DNA from: Streptomyces sp. CG4
GTDB lineage: Bacteria; Actinomycetota; Actinomycetes; Streptomycetales; Streptomycetaceae
Assembly: GCF_041080655.1 (NCBI RefSeq)
Contig: NZ_CP163525.1
Coordinates: 1,178,001 to 1,242,000 of the forward strand
DNA length: 64,000 nt
Direction of reading: 5' to 3'
Both the position numbers and the translations under genes were made by a program. Position 1 is the first letter of the stretch, and each line of letters begins with the position of its first letter. Positions 32,942 through 43,970 of the stretch are shown here, piece after piece. The notes beneath the pieces were generated by a model that ran no database searches, was not told the origin of the DNA, and saw nothing but the letters and a program-made list of their open reading frames with translations.

Positions 32942-34354
32942 TCACCCCTTGACCACGCCGAGCGGAACCAGCCGGGCCACCCTGCCGCACAGCCCCGCCT
33001 CCTCGGCGACGGCGACCACCGCGTCGACGTCCTTGTAGGCTTCCGGCGCCTCCTCGGGCAGGCCGCGCCAGGACAGCGGGCGCGCCGCGATGCCGTCCCG
33101 TTCGAGTCTGGCCCGTAGTTGGCTGTCGGTGATGGTGCGCACCGCCTCGTGGCGGCTCATCGTGCGGCCCGCGCCGTGGCAGGTGGAGGCGAAGGCGCCC
33201 CCGCCGGGCACTCCGGCCAGGACGTACGAGGCCGTGCCCATGGTGCCGGGGATCAGCACCGGCTGCCCTACCCCGCTCAGATCGCCGGGCAGCTCGGGAT
33301 GGCCGGGCGGGAAGGCGCGGGTGGCGCCCTTGCGGTGGACGCACAGCCGGCGGTGTGTGCCGTCCACGGGATGGGTCTCGATCTTGGCGAGGTTGTGGGA
33401 GACGTCGTAGACCAGCGACAGCCGGACTCCCGCGGCCCGGTCGAAGACCCGGCGTGCCGCGTGGGTGAGCAGCTGGCGGTTGGCGCGTCCGTAGTTGGCG
33501 GCCGCGGCCATCGCGCCGAGGTACGCGCGCCCTTCGGGCGAGTCCACGGGTGTGCAGGCCAGCTGCCGGTCCGGCACCGTGATGCCGTAGCGGGTCATGG
33601 CGTGGCCCATCTCGCGCACGTGATCGGTGCAGATCTGGTGTCCGAGGCCGCGCGACCCGCAGTGGATCATCACGCACACCTGGCCCTCGGCCAGCCCGAA
33701 CGCGGCCGCGGCCCGCTCGTCGTAGACACGGGCGACCTGCTGCACCTCCAGGAAGTGGTTGGCGGAGCCGAGGCTGCCAACCTGTCCGAGGCCGCGCTCG
33801 CGCGCTCGCCGCCCGACCTGGGTCACGTCCGCGTCGGCGACCGCCCCGCCGTCCTCGCAGCGGATCAGGTCGCGCTCCTCACCGTGCCCCTGCTCCACCG
33901 CGTAGCGGGACCCGCCCTCAAGGATCCGCTCCAGCTGACGGGGCCCGTCCAGCCGCCACACCCCGCCGGGGCCGGCCCCACGCGGGATGGCCTTGTCCAG
34001 GCCGTCCATGACCGCGCGCAGGGCGGGCCACAGCTCCTCGCGGTCACAGTCGGCGGCCAGCAGCCGTACCCCGCAGGAGATGTCGAAGCCGACCCCGCCG
34101 GGCGAGACCACGCCGCCCTCGTCCACGTCGGTCGCCGCCACGCCTCCGATCGGGAAGCCGTAGCCCCAGTGGATGTCCGGCATGGCGTACGAGGCGCCGA
34201 CGATGCCGGGCAGCGTTGCCACGTGGACCACCTGCTCCAGTGATTTCTCGGCGTCCTTCAGCAGCTGCCGGGAGGCGAACACCAGGCCCGGCACCCGCAT
34301 GTCCCCCTGTCGTTCGATGCGGAAGCGGTAGGGCCGCTCCTCGACCAGTTCCAT
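32942..34354 (-). CDS. rtcB: RtcB RNA ligase
   Basis: This 470-residue GTP- and Mn-dependent ligase joins 2',3'-cyclic phosphate to 5'-OH RNA ends. Metal and nucleotide residues are visible: [28 protein letters not shown] with the metal-binding cysteine, [10 protein letters not shown], and the guanylylated histidine in [11 protein letters not shown]. It follows the DUF6328 gene by 15 bases and probably shares its promoter. Archease is encoded convergently next door. Likely role is tRNA or rRNA repair after RNase damage. Confidence 0.96.
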   Translation of the reverse strand: MELVEERPYRFRIERQGDMRVPGLVFASRQLLKDAEKSLEQVVHVATLPGIVGASYAMPDIHWGYGFPIGGVAATDVDEGGVVSPGGVGFDISCGVRLLAADCDREELWPALRAVMDGLDKAIPRGAGPGGVWRLDGPRQLERILEGGSRYAVEQGHGEERDLIRCEDGGAVADADVTQVGRRARERGLGQVGSLGSANHFLEVQQVARVYDERAAAAFGLAEGQVCVMIHCGSRGLGHQICTDHVREMGHAMTRYGITVPDRQLACTPVDSPEGRAYLGAMAAAANYGRANRQLLTHAARRVFDRAAGVRLSLVYDVSHNLAKIETHPVDGTHRRLCVHRKGATRAFPPGHPELPGDLSGVGQPVLIPGTMGTASYVLAGVPGGGAFASTCHGAGRTMSRHEAVRTITDSQLRARLERDGIAARPLSWRGLPEEAPEAYKDVDAVVAVAEEAGLCGRVARLVPLGVVKG

Positions 34355-34369
34355 GGCATCCTCCCGCGC

Positions 34370-34870
34370 TCACCTGGTCGTGTGCCGGTGCCGCGTCCAC
34401 AGGGGCCAGGCGAACCAGCACAGCAGGTACCAGGCCAGCACCGCGGCGACCAGCCAGAGCACATAGCTGCCGTGGGTCGCGACTCTGAGGACGAGCAGGA
34501 GCGCGGAGGTCATCGTGGCGAGCAGCAGGACCAGGCCGACCAGGGTCAGCCGGGCGGCCCACACGACCGCCTGCGGTTTCACACGTCGTCCGGCGACGAG
34601 CCGGTGCACGGACACCGGGCCGATCAGGGCCCCGGTCGCCGCGGCGCCGAGGACGATGGTCACGATGTAGATCGTCCGGTCCGTCCGGTCCAGCTGCGCG
34701 AACCTCGGTGTGAACACGACGGTGAGCAGGAAGCCGAAGAGGACCTGCACGCCGGTCTGGGCGACGCGGACCTCCTGGATCAGCTCTCCCCATCTGCGGT
34801 CGGCGCGCTCCTCCGCGGTCTCGTCGCGCCCGGTGCGCTCGGTGCCCCCACCCCGTTCGGTGCCCGTCAC
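34370..34870 (-). CDS. DUF6328 membrane protein
   Basis: This 166-residue protein has a charged N-terminal 40 residues followed by four hydrophobic segments (VLFGFLLTVVF, TIYIVTIVLGAAATGALIG, LTLVGLVLLLATMTSALLLV, VLWLVAAVLAWYLLCWFAW). It matches the DUF6328 pattern as I know it. It precedes rtcB on the same strand. Function unknown. Confidence 0.8.
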   Translation of the reverse strand: MTGTERGGGTERTGRDETAEERADRRWGELIQEVRVAQTGVQVLFGFLLTVVFTPRFAQLDRTDRTIYIVTIVLGAAATGALIGPVSVHRLVAGRRVKPQAVVWAARLTLVGLVLLLATMTSALLLVLRVATHGSYVLWLVAAVLAWYLLCWFAWPLWTRHRHTTR

Positions 34871-34909
34871 GGCTCCTCCTGGATCAGCGGCTGCGCCCCC
34901 GCCGTCCCG

Positions 34910-34934
34910 GTACCCAGGGAGGCCTCCTGTACAC
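34910..34934 (-). promoter_or_regulatory. SigB-type promoter for the DUF6328-rtcB operon
   Basis: On the minus strand GTGT (34931-34934), 15 bases and GGGTAC (34910-34915) match GNNT-N14-16-GGGTAY, about 40 bases before the DUF6328 start. Confidence 0.45.
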
Positions 34935-35022
34935 GCCCGCTCCCGGAACGGGCGGACCGGTCTTCCGGAGGGAGGTCTGATCCGCGCGTTCCGGGAAACT
35001 CGGACGGCAGGAGGTGCAGATC

Positions 35023-35193
35023 ATGCTTCCCATCCTGCTGGTCCTGCTGCTCGCGCTGTTGCTCTTCGGCGTCGGCTTCGCGGTGAAGATTCTCTGGTGG
35101 ATCGCTGTGGCGGTGTTCGTCGTGTGGCTGCTGGGCTTCCTGTTCCGCGGTGCGGGCGTCGGTGGAGTCAGGCACCGCTGGTACCGGTGGTGA
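35023..35193 (+). CDS. 56-residue hydrophobic membrane protein
   Basis: The sequence is two membrane helices (MLPILLVLLLALLLFGVGFA and KILWWIAVAVFVVWLLGFLF) with a short Arg/Trp tail. GGCAGGAGG sits before the ATG. The stop is 10 bases before the LigD polymerase start, so the two are cotranscribed. Short hydrophobic proteins of this kind recur in streptomycete stress clusters. Confidence 0.8.
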   Translation: MLPILLVLLLALLLFGVGFAVKILWWIAVAVFVVWLLGFLFRGAGVGGVRHRWYRW

Positions 35194-35203
35194 GAACGCC
35201 GTC

Positions 35204-36136
35204 ATGACCGCCAAGGCCAGGACGAAGGACGAGATCCGGGTCGGCGGCCGACGGGTGTCGTTGTCCAACCCGGACAAGGAGCTGTTTCCGGACGACGGGA
35301 TCACCAAGGCCGAACTGGTCGACTACTACCGCTCCGTCGCGCGCCCGATGCTCACGCATCTGAAGGACCGGCCGCTGGTGATGGAGCGGTACCCCGACGG
35401 GTACCGGGGAAAGTCGTTCTTCCACAAGGACGTTCCGGACTACTTCCCCGACTGGATCCGCACCGTCGAGGTGCCCAAGGAGGGCGGCCGGCTCACCATG
35501 GCGGTGTGTGACGACACGGCCACCCTCGCCTATCTGGCCAACCAGGCCTGCATCACGCCGCATCCGTGGCTGAGCATCGCGAACTGCCTGGACTGCCCCG
35601 ACCGGTTGGTCTTCGACCTCGACCCTCCCGAGGGCGAGGAGAACGGCTTCGCGACCGTACGGTGGAGCGCCCGCGCTCTGGGTGATCTGCTCACCGAACT
35701 CGGGCTGCGCCCCGCGCTGATGACGACCGGATCGCGGGGCATGCATCTGCTGGTCCTGCTCGACCGGCGCACGGACTTCGACACCGCACGGCGTTTCGCG
35801 CGGCGCGTCGCTGACCTGCTCGCCGCGCGGCACAGCGACTGGCTGACGACCGAGCCGCGCAAGAACAAGCGCCGGGGCCGCCTCTACCTGGACACCCAGC
35901 GCAATGCCTACGCCCAGACCTCGGTCGCCCCGTACGCCGTACGGGCCCGCCCGCACGCTCCGGTCGCCACCCCGCTGGACTGGGACGAGCTCGACGACCC
36001 GGACCTGGGCGCGCGCCGGTGGACACTGCGCACCCTGCCCGAGCGTCTCGACAAGTACGGCGACCCGTGGAAGGGGCTGAGCCGCTGCCGGCGCTCCCTG
36101 CGCACGGCACAACAGCGCCTGGACGACCTCACCTGA
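35204..36136 (+). CDS. LigD-type polymerase/primase
   Basis: This 310-residue protein of the LigD polymerase family fills and extends ends during non-homologous end joining. It shows LSNPDKELFPDDGITKAELV, the metal motif VFDLDPPEGEEN and SRGMHLLVLLD. It stands alone, without ligase or nuclease domains; the ligase unit is at 30201. ATG at 35204. Confidence 0.93.
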   Translation: MTAKARTKDEIRVGGRRVSLSNPDKELFPDDGITKAELVDYYRSVARPMLTHLKDRPLVMERYPDGYRGKSFFHKDVPDYFPDWIRTVEVPKEGGRLTMAVCDDTATLAYLANQACITPHPWLSIANCLDCPDRLVFDLDPPEGEENGFATVRWSARALGDLLTELGLRPALMTTGSRGMHLLVLLDRRTDFDTARRFARRVADLLAARHSDWLTTEPRKNKRRGRLYLDTQRNAYAQTSVAPYAVRARPHAPVATPLDWDELDDPDLGARRWTLRTLPERLDKYGDPWKGLSRCRRSLRTAQQRLDDLT

Positions 36137-36269
36137 ACGGACGAGTCGCCCGTCCGGGCTCCGGCGCGCACCATGGAAGGCGTGGAAGGCGCATGAACCG
36201 CCCCCTCGCGGCCCACCGGCATCACCGATCCGGATGGATCCGGCCCGGCGCGGGAGAACGGAGACGCAG

Positions 36270-36521
36270 ATGCTGACGCCCGACCTCAGAACCGCCGCCA
36301 CGGCGCTGCGCGCCTACCGGATCGCCCAGGCCCGCCTCCTGCGGAGTCCGGCGAATCCACTCCGCCGTCGTCAGTACGACGACATCGCCTACACACTCTG
36401 CGTGCTCATGGGCGAACGCGAGGCCGCCGAAGCCGCCGCACGGGCGGAACGCCTGCTCGCCGCGGCTTCCGCCGGCACGAAGCCGAAGCGTGCCCGCCGG
36501 GCACGCACCGCCATCCCCTGA
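36270..36521 (+). CDS. DUF5133-like small protein
   Basis: This 83-residue protein has the DUF5133 pattern RRRQYDDIAYTLCVLMGERE in the middle and a basic tail. GGAGACGCAG precedes the ATG. Function unknown. Confidence 0.72.
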   Translation: MLTPDLRTAATALRAYRIAQARLLRSPANPLRRRQYDDIAYTLCVLMGEREAAEAAARAERLLAAASAGTKPKRARRARTAIP

Positions 36522-36768
36522 GACCTCCGCTGAGACCTCCGCCGAGCGGGAACGGGCCGAGGACCACGCGGACCGACCGGACGTTTCCACGGGCACCGAC
36601 GGTTTGCCCCGCAGGCGCATCCATGGCGATGCTCGCCGCCCCCATTACGGCGCCGACGAGTGGCGCCGGCGAGCGCCGGTCGCCCCGGACCGCTGAGGCC
36701 CGAGATGCGAACGCGGCCGGGGACGGTGACCCTGGGAGGGGAAGCCTCAAGTGATGAGGAGGGCTGCG

Positions 36769-36957
36769 ATGTCCGTGATGGACAAGCTCAAGCAGATGCT
36801 CAGGGGCCACGAGGACCAGGCCAAGACGGGCGTCGACAAGGCGGGCGACGCGATCGACGAGCGGACCCAGGGCACGTACCGCTCCCAGGTGGATACCGCG
36901 CAGCAGAAGACGGACGAGTTCATCGACCAGAATCGCCAGGACAACCCTCCACAGTAG
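36769..36957 (+). CDS. MT0933-like small antitoxin-family protein
   Basis: This 62-residue hydrophilic helical protein (MSVMDKLKQMLRGHEDQAKT, then VDKAGDAIDERTQGTYRSQV) matches the MT0933 antitoxin-like family. No toxin gene adjoins it and in streptomycetes these proteins appear to be stress proteins. ATG at 36769 follows GAGGAGG. Confidence 0.8.
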   Translation: MSVMDKLKQMLRGHEDQAKTGVDKAGDAIDERTQGTYRSQVDTAQQKTDEFIDQNRQDNPPQ

Positions 36958-36989
36958 CGGCGCACGGGCGCGGCTAGAGTTGTGCGCCT

Positions 36990-39320
36990 ATGCACAGCCC
37001 TCCTGACCAGTACATCCGCGTCCGCGGCGCCCGCGAACACAATCTCAAAGGCGTCGACGTCGACATCCCCCGCGACGTCCTGGCCGTGTTCACCGGTGTG
37101 TCCGGCTCGGGGAAGTCGTCCCTGGCGTTCGGCACGATCTTCGCCGAGGCGCAGCGGCGGTACTTCGAGTCCGTGGCGCCGTATGCGCGCAGGCTGATCC
37201 ACCAGGTCGGGGCGCCGAAGGTCGGCGAGATCACCGGGCTGCCGCCGGCGGTCTCGCTGCAGCAGCGCCGCTCGGCCCCCACCTCCCGCTCCTCGGTGGG
37301 CACGGTCACCAACCTCTCCAACTCCCTGCGCATGCTGTTCTCGCGCGCCGGGGAGTATCCGCCGGGCGCCCAGCGGCTCGAATCCGACGCGTTCTCGCCG
37401 AACACGGCGGCCGGGGCCTGCCCGGAGTGCCACGGGCTGGGTCAAGTGCACGGCACCACCGAGGAGTTGCTGGTCCCGGATCCCGGGCTGTCCATCCGGG
37501 AGGGCGCCATCGCCGCCTGGCCGGGCGCCTGGCAGGGCAAGAACCTGCGGGACATCCTCGACACGCTCGGCCACGACGTGGACCGGCCCTGGCGCGAGCT
37601 GCCCGCCGGGGCGCGGGAGTGGATCCTGTTCACGGACGAGCAGCCGGTGGTCACCGTCCACCCCGTCCGGGACGCGGACCGTATCCAACGGCCGTACCAG
37701 GGCACGTACATGAGCGCCCGCCGGTATGTGCTCAAGACGTTCTCGGACACCAAGTCGGCCTCGCTGCGGGCGAAGGCGGAGCGGTTCCTGACCAGCGCGC
37801 CCTGCCCGGTGTGCGGGGGCAGCCGGCTGCGGCCCGAGGCGCTCGCGGTGACCTTCGGCGGCCGGACCATCGCCGAGCTGGCCGCGCTGCCGCTGACCGA
37901 CCTCGCCACACTGCTCGACGGCAGGGACGAAGCCGCCCGGGTGCTGACCGAGGACCTGAAGTCCCGGATCGCGCCCGTGGCCGAGCTGGGCCTCGGCTAT
38001 CTGAGCCTGGACCGGCCGACGCCCACCCTGTCCGCGGGTGAGCTGCAACGGCTGCGGCTCGCCACGCAGTTGCGTTCCGGGCTGTTCGGCGTGGTGTACG
38101 TGCTGGACGAGCCGTCCGCCGGACTGCACCCGGCGGACACCGAGGCGCTGATGACCGTGCTGGCGCGGCTGAAGGCCGCGGGCAACTCGGTGTTCGTGGT
38201 CGAGCATCACCTGGAGGTGGTGCGCGGCGCCGACTGGCTGGTGGACGTCGGGCCCGGCGCGGGCGAGCACGGCGGGCGCGTGCTGTACAGCGGCCCGCCG
38301 GCCGAGCTGGCGTCGGTGGCGGAGTCGGCGACGGCCGCGTTCCTCTTCGACGAGTCGCCGGGCCCGGCGCGTGAAGTCCGACAGCCGCGTGGCTGGTTGA
38401 CGGTGGGTCCGGTGACCCGGCACAACCTGCGCGCGGTGACGGCGGAGTTCCCGCTCGGCGCGTTCACCGCCGTCACCGGGGTCTCCGGCTCCGGGAAGTC
38501 CACGCTGATCGGCGAGTTGAGTGAGGACGTCGAGGGCGTCGACCGTCTTGTCCGGGTCGACCAGCGGCCGATCGGGCGCACCCCGCGCTCCAACCTGGCC
38601 ACCTACACGGGCCTGTTCGACGTCGTCCGCAAGGTGTTCGCCGGCACCGAGGAGGCGCGGGCCCGCGGGTACGGGGTCGGCCGGTTCTCCTTCAACGTGG
38701 CCGGAGGGCGCTGCGAGACGTGTCAGGGCGAGGGGTTCGTCAGCGTCGAGCTGCTGTTCCTGCCGAGCACCTACGCGCCCTGCCCGGACTGCGGCGGCGC
38801 CCGCTATCACCCCGAGACGCTCCAGGTGACGTACCGGGAGCGGAACATCGCCGAGGTGCTCGATCTGACGGTGGAGGCTGCGGCGGAGTTCTTCGGCGAC
38901 ATCCCGGCCGCCGCCCGGAGCCTTGGCGCCCTGCTCGACGTGGGTCTCGGCTATCTGCGGCTCGGGCAGCCGGCGACCGAGCTGTCCGGCGGGGAGGCCC
39001 AGCGGATCAAGCTGGCGAGCGAATTGCAGCGCGGCCGGCGCGGCCACACCCTGTATCTGCTGGACGAGCCGACGACCGGGCTGCACCCGGCCGACGTGGA
39101 GCTGCTGATGGAGCGGCTGCACGGGCTGGTGGACGCCGGGCACACGGTCGTGGTGGTGGAGCACGACATGACGGTGGTCGCGGGCGCCGACTGGGTGGTC
39201 GACCTGGGCCCCGGCGGGGGTGACCGGGGCGGCCGGATCGTGGCGGCCGGCCCGCCGGAGCGGGTCGCCTCGGCGGCGGGCAGTGCGACGGGTCCTTATC
39301 TGGCGCGGGTGTTGCCCTGA
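36990..39320 (+). CDS. UvrA-like ABC ATPase (short UvrA paralogue)
   Basis: This 776-residue protein has two ABC modules with Walker A motifs TGVSGSGKSSLAFGT and TGVSGSGKSTLIG, zinc-finger CxxC pairs (CPECHGLG, CPVCGG, CETCQGEG, CPDCGG), and signatures LSAGELQRL and ELSGGEAQRIKLA. It is about 170 residues shorter than UvrA (about 940), the usual size of UvrA2-like paralogues. These are linked to tolerance of DNA-binding drugs rather than general repair. TAGAGT nine bases before the ATG may be its -10 with an almost leaderless start. Confidence 0.92.
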   Translation: MHSPPDQYIRVRGAREHNLKGVDVDIPRDVLAVFTGVSGSGKSSLAFGTIFAEAQRRYFESVAPYARRLIHQVGAPKVGEITGLPPAVSLQQRRSAPTSRSSVGTVTNLSNSLRMLFSRAGEYPPGAQRLESDAFSPNTAAGACPECHGLGQVHGTTEELLVPDPGLSIREGAIAAWPGAWQGKNLRDILDTLGHDVDRPWRELPAGAREWILFTDEQPVVTVHPVRDADRIQRPYQGTYMSARRYVLKTFSDTKSASLRAKAERFLTSAPCPVCGGSRLRPEALAVTFGGRTIAELAALPLTDLATLLDGRDEAARVLTEDLKSRIAPVAELGLGYLSLDRPTPTLSAGELQRLRLATQLRSGLFGVVYVLDEPSAGLHPADTEALMTVLARLKAAGNSVFVVEHHLEVVRGADWLVDVGPGAGEHGGRVLYSGPPAELASVAESATAAFLFDESPGPAREVRQPRGWLTVGPVTRHNLRAVTAEFPLGAFTAVTGVSGSGKSTLIGELSEDVEGVDRLVRVDQRPIGRTPRSNLATYTGLFDVVRKVFAGTEEARARGYGVGRFSFNVAGGRCETCQGEGFVSVELLFLPSTYAPCPDCGGARYHPETLQVTYRERNIAEVLDLTVEAAAEFFGDIPAAARSLGALLDVGLGYLRLGQPATELSGGEAQRIKLASELQRGRRGHTLYLLDEPTTGLHPADVELLMERLHGLVDAGHTVVVVEHDMTVVAGADWVVDLGPGGGDRGGRIVAAGPPERVASAAGSATGPYLARVLP

Positions 39321-40246
39321 GGGGAGAGTGCCACGATGTGCCGTCGGTCGTCCGCGGCGACGTCGTGGCTGGTCGCGCCCGCGCGGCGGTAGCCGGATAT
39401 GAGAGACGGCCCCGCGCCCCTTCGGGGGCGGTCCTGAGCGCCGGTGACCAGGGCCGTGTGGGTCCAGTCGGGCTCGGAGACGACCGGCTGGGCCGCGGCT
39501 GCGAGGCCGCGGCGGTCGGGATGGGTGCCCGGCGTGATCACCGGCCGTATCTCCACCTCCGCGATCAGGCCCCGGGTGCGGGCCACCCGCCACAGGGAGG
39601 CGAGCAGGGTGTCCTCGCCGACGAACGCGGCGGCCGTGCCGGCCGTGCCGCCCTCCTGTGTGTAGCGGAGCCGCACCGGCTGCACGGGCGCCCCCGCGTC
39701 GAGCGCGGCCTGGAAGACGGCCCGACGGAAGCGGCCGTGGGCCCGCCCGCACCAGGTGCTGCCCTCCGGGAACGCGGCCACGGCCGCGCCCTGGCGCAGC
39801 GCCCCGGCGATCCGGGCGACCGTCTCGGGCAGGGCGCGCAGCCGGTCCCGCTCGATGAACAGGGCCCCGCCGCGCGCGGCCAGCGCGCCCGCCACCGGCC
39901 ACTGCCGGATCTCCGTCTTGGCGAGCATGCGGGCCGGGCGTACGGCGGTCAGCAGCGGGATGTCCAGCCACGAGACATGGTTGGCGACCAGCAGCAGCCC
40001 GCCGGCCGGTGCGGCGGTGCCGGTGATCCGGACCCGGACCCCGATGGCCCGCACGATCGCCCGGCACCACCGCCTGACCCACTCGGCGGGGATCCTCCCG
40101 CCGAGCGGCATCAGCGTGACTCCGGCCAGCACCAGGACGACGACCGCGGTGAGCCGCAGCACGGCCCGGGGTACGGCCACGGCGGCCGGGGCGGGCTCCA
40201 CACAGGCGCCCGGGGTGCAGGGCGCGGTGGGCAGCCAGACGCTCAT
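39296..40246 (-). CDS. PlsC-family 1-acylglycerol-3-phosphate acyltransferase (OlsA-like)
   Basis: This 316-residue membrane-associated acyltransferase has the NHxxxxD catalytic motif (VANHVSWLDIPLL) and the FPEGS block. An N-terminal hydrophobic segment follows a Cys/Pro-rich start. Its ATG shares one base with the stop of the GNAT gene (TGATG), so the two act together, like OlsB-OlsA of ornithine-lipid synthesis. The last eight codons overlap the convergent uvrA-like gene by 25 bases. Confidence 0.88.
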   Translation of the reverse strand: MSVWLPTAPCTPGACVEPAPAAVAVPRAVLRLTAVVVLVLAGVTLMPLGGRIPAEWVRRWCRAIVRAIGVRVRITGTAAPAGGLLLVANHVSWLDIPLLTAVRPARMLAKTEIRQWPVAGALAARGGALFIERDRLRALPETVARIAGALRQGAAVAAFPEGSTWCGRAHGRFRRAVFQAALDAGAPVQPVRLRYTQEGGTAGTAAAFVGEDTLLASLWRVARTRGLIAEVEIRPVITPGTHPDRRGLAAAAQPVVSEPDWTHTALVTGAQDRPRRGAGPSLISGYRRAGATSHDVAADDRRHIVALSPQGNTRAR

Positions 40247-41016
40247 CAGGCCGGCACGAGGGAGAGGAAGTGCCGCAGATAGCGCGCGTTGACCCGGCGC
40301 ATCGACAGCAGCACGTACAGGTCGGCGACCCCGAAGTCCGGGTCGTGCGCGGGCTCGCCGCACACCCAGGCACCGAGGCGGAGGTAGCCGCGGAGCAGGG
40401 CCGGAAGGTCGGTGTGGCCGGCGGGGGCCTCGGCGTTCGGGGTCCACGGCAGCAGCGGCCGTACCCGGTACTCCTCGGGTGCCAGGTGCTTGGCGCGCAC
40501 CCGCTCCCAGGTGGCCGTCGCGAGGGTGCCGCCGTCGGCCAGCGGCACCGAGCAGCAGCCCGCCAGCCACTCGTGGCCACGGTCGACCATGTAGCGGGCG
40601 ATGCCGGCCCAGATCAGGCTGATGACGGCGCCGTCGCGGTGGTCGGGGTGCACGCAGGAGCGGCCGACCTCGACCAGCGAGGGCCGGATCCCGTCGAGGG
40701 CGGCAAGCTCGAACTCGCCCTCGGAGTAGAGCCGTCCGGCGACCGAGGCCCGCTCCGGGGGAAGGAGCCGGTAGGTGCCGACGACCTGGCCGGTGACCGT
40801 GTCGCGCACCAGCAGGTGGTCGCAGTAGGCGTCGAAGGCGTCGACGTCGAGGCCCGGCTGCGGGGTGGCCAGCAGGGCCCCCATCTCCCCGGCGAAGACG
40901 TCGTGCCGCAGCCGTTGTGCGGCGCGCACGTCGTCCTCGTCACGGGCGAGGGTGACCGTGTAGCGGGTCGGTGCCACGGGCTGCGGGGGGCGGTCTAGGG
41001 TGGAAACGCCGGTCAT
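40246..41016 (-). CDS. GNAT acyltransferase (OlsB-like)
   Basis: This 256-residue protein belongs to the hemolysin/OlsB-like GNAT group: ARDEDDVRAAQRLRHDVFAG, then VEVGRSCVHPDHRDGAVI. OlsB transfers a 3-hydroxyacyl chain from ACP to ornithine, and OlsA adds the second chain. The OlsA-like partner is next in the operon. GGAGAG precedes the ATG. Substrate inferred from pairing. Confidence 0.82.
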   Translation of the reverse strand: MTGVSTLDRPPQPVAPTRYTVTLARDEDDVRAAQRLRHDVFAGEMGALLATPQPGLDVDAFDAYCDHLLVRDTVTGQVVGTYRLLPPERASVAGRLYSEGEFELAALDGIRPSLVEVGRSCVHPDHRDGAVISLIWAGIARYMVDRGHEWLAGCCSVPLADGGTLATATWERVRAKHLAPEEYRVRPLLPWTPNAEAPAGHTDLPALLRGYLRLGAWVCGEPAHDPDFGVADLYVLLSMRRVNARYLRHFLSLVPA

Positions 41017-41180
41017 GGCTCTCTCCTGGTCACGGGCCGGTTCGGCGACGGCGCGGGCCGCGCGTACGGCCTGCTGCTCCTGTTCTTCCGACGCCGGTTG
41101 GCGAGCGCGTGACCTGTGCCCGGAGAGCGGATGTGGGAATGTTGAACGCCGGGGTCCCGGCGATCACGGGAAAGCCAGAC

Positions 41181-41210
41181 GGGGCCGGGAAGAGCACCGC
41201 TCCCGGCCCC
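41181..41210 (-). terminator. Terminator hairpin after sdhB
   Basis: GGGGCCGGGA and TCCCGGCCCC form a perfect 10-base stem around a 10-base loop, 64 bases after the sdhB stop. Confidence 0.7.
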
Positions 41211-41250
41211 GCCCGTTCGTCTGTGCGACGAACGTCTCACTCTCCGTGGG

Positions 41251-41283
41251 GCGCTACCGCTTCGCCGTGAGCGCTACCGCTTC
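41251..41283. repeat. 13-base direct repeat at the sdhB 3' end
   Basis: GCGCTACCGCTTC occurs at 41251-41263 and 41271-41283, a 20-base-period duplication covering the stop codon and the last codons of sdhB. Confidence 0.7.
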
Positions 41284-42019
41284 CCCACCTTCCGGGTGGC
41301 CCGCAGCCACTCCCTGTTCATGCTGGTGATGGACACCAGCGGAATCCCCTTCGGGCAGGCCGTGGCGCACTCGCCCGTCAGCGTGCAGCCGCCGAAGCCC
41401 TCCGTGTCCATCTGCGCCACCATGTCCAGCACCCGCGTCTCCCGCTCGGGCGCCCCCTGCGGCAGCACGTTCAGGTGGTTGACCTTGGCGGAGGTGAACA
41501 GCATCGCGGCGCCGTTGGGACACGCGGCCACGCACGCCCCGCAGCCGATGCACTCCGCGTGCTCGAACGCGAAGTCGGCGTCGGCCTTCGGCACAGGCGT
41601 GGCGTGGGCCTCCGGCGCGGAGCCGGTCGGCGCGGTGACGTAGCCGCCGGCCTGGATGATCCGGTCGAACGCGGACCGGTCGACGACCAGATCCTTGATC
41701 ACCGGGAAGGCGGCCGCCCGCCACGGCTCGATGTCGATCGTGTCGCCGTCCTCGAAGGACCGCATGTGCAGCTGGCAGGTGGTGGTGCGCTCCGGTCCGT
41801 GCGCGTCGCCGTTGATGACGAGCGAGCACGCGCCGCAGATGCCCTCGCGGCAGTCGTGGTCGAAGGCCACGGGGTCCTCGCCGGCGAGGATGAGCTGCTC
41901 GTTGAGGACGTCCAGCATCTCCAGGAAGGACATGTCGGACGAGATGCCGTCCACCTCGTACGTGGACATGGCGCCGTCGGCGTCGGCGTTCTTCTGCCGC
42001 CAGACGCGCAGGGTGAGCT

Positions 42020-42023
<4 letters not shown>
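41274..42023 (-). CDS. sdhB: Succinate dehydrogenase iron-sulfur subunit
   Basis: This 249-residue subunit has an N-terminal 2Fe-2S domain ([16 protein letters not shown] then TTCQLHM) and a C-terminal ferredoxin domain ([17 protein letters not shown] then [17 protein letters not shown]). It passes electrons from the flavoprotein to the membrane anchor. ATG overlaps the sdhA stop as ATGA. This is the three-subunit type, a second Sdh in many streptomycetes. Confidence 0.95.
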
Positions 42024-43969
<1,946 letters not shown>

Positions 43970-43970
43970 G

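Noticed and set aside
36747..40580. A 1277-codon minus-strand frame across the uvrA-like gene and acyltransferases
   Set aside because: It is the antisense shadow of the UvrA-like ATPase and runs out of frame through the acyltransferase genes.
41130..41160. GGGAAT before the OlsB-like gene as a SigR promoter
   Set aside because: No GTT occurs at 18 or 19 bases, and it points toward the sdh terminator rather than a gene.
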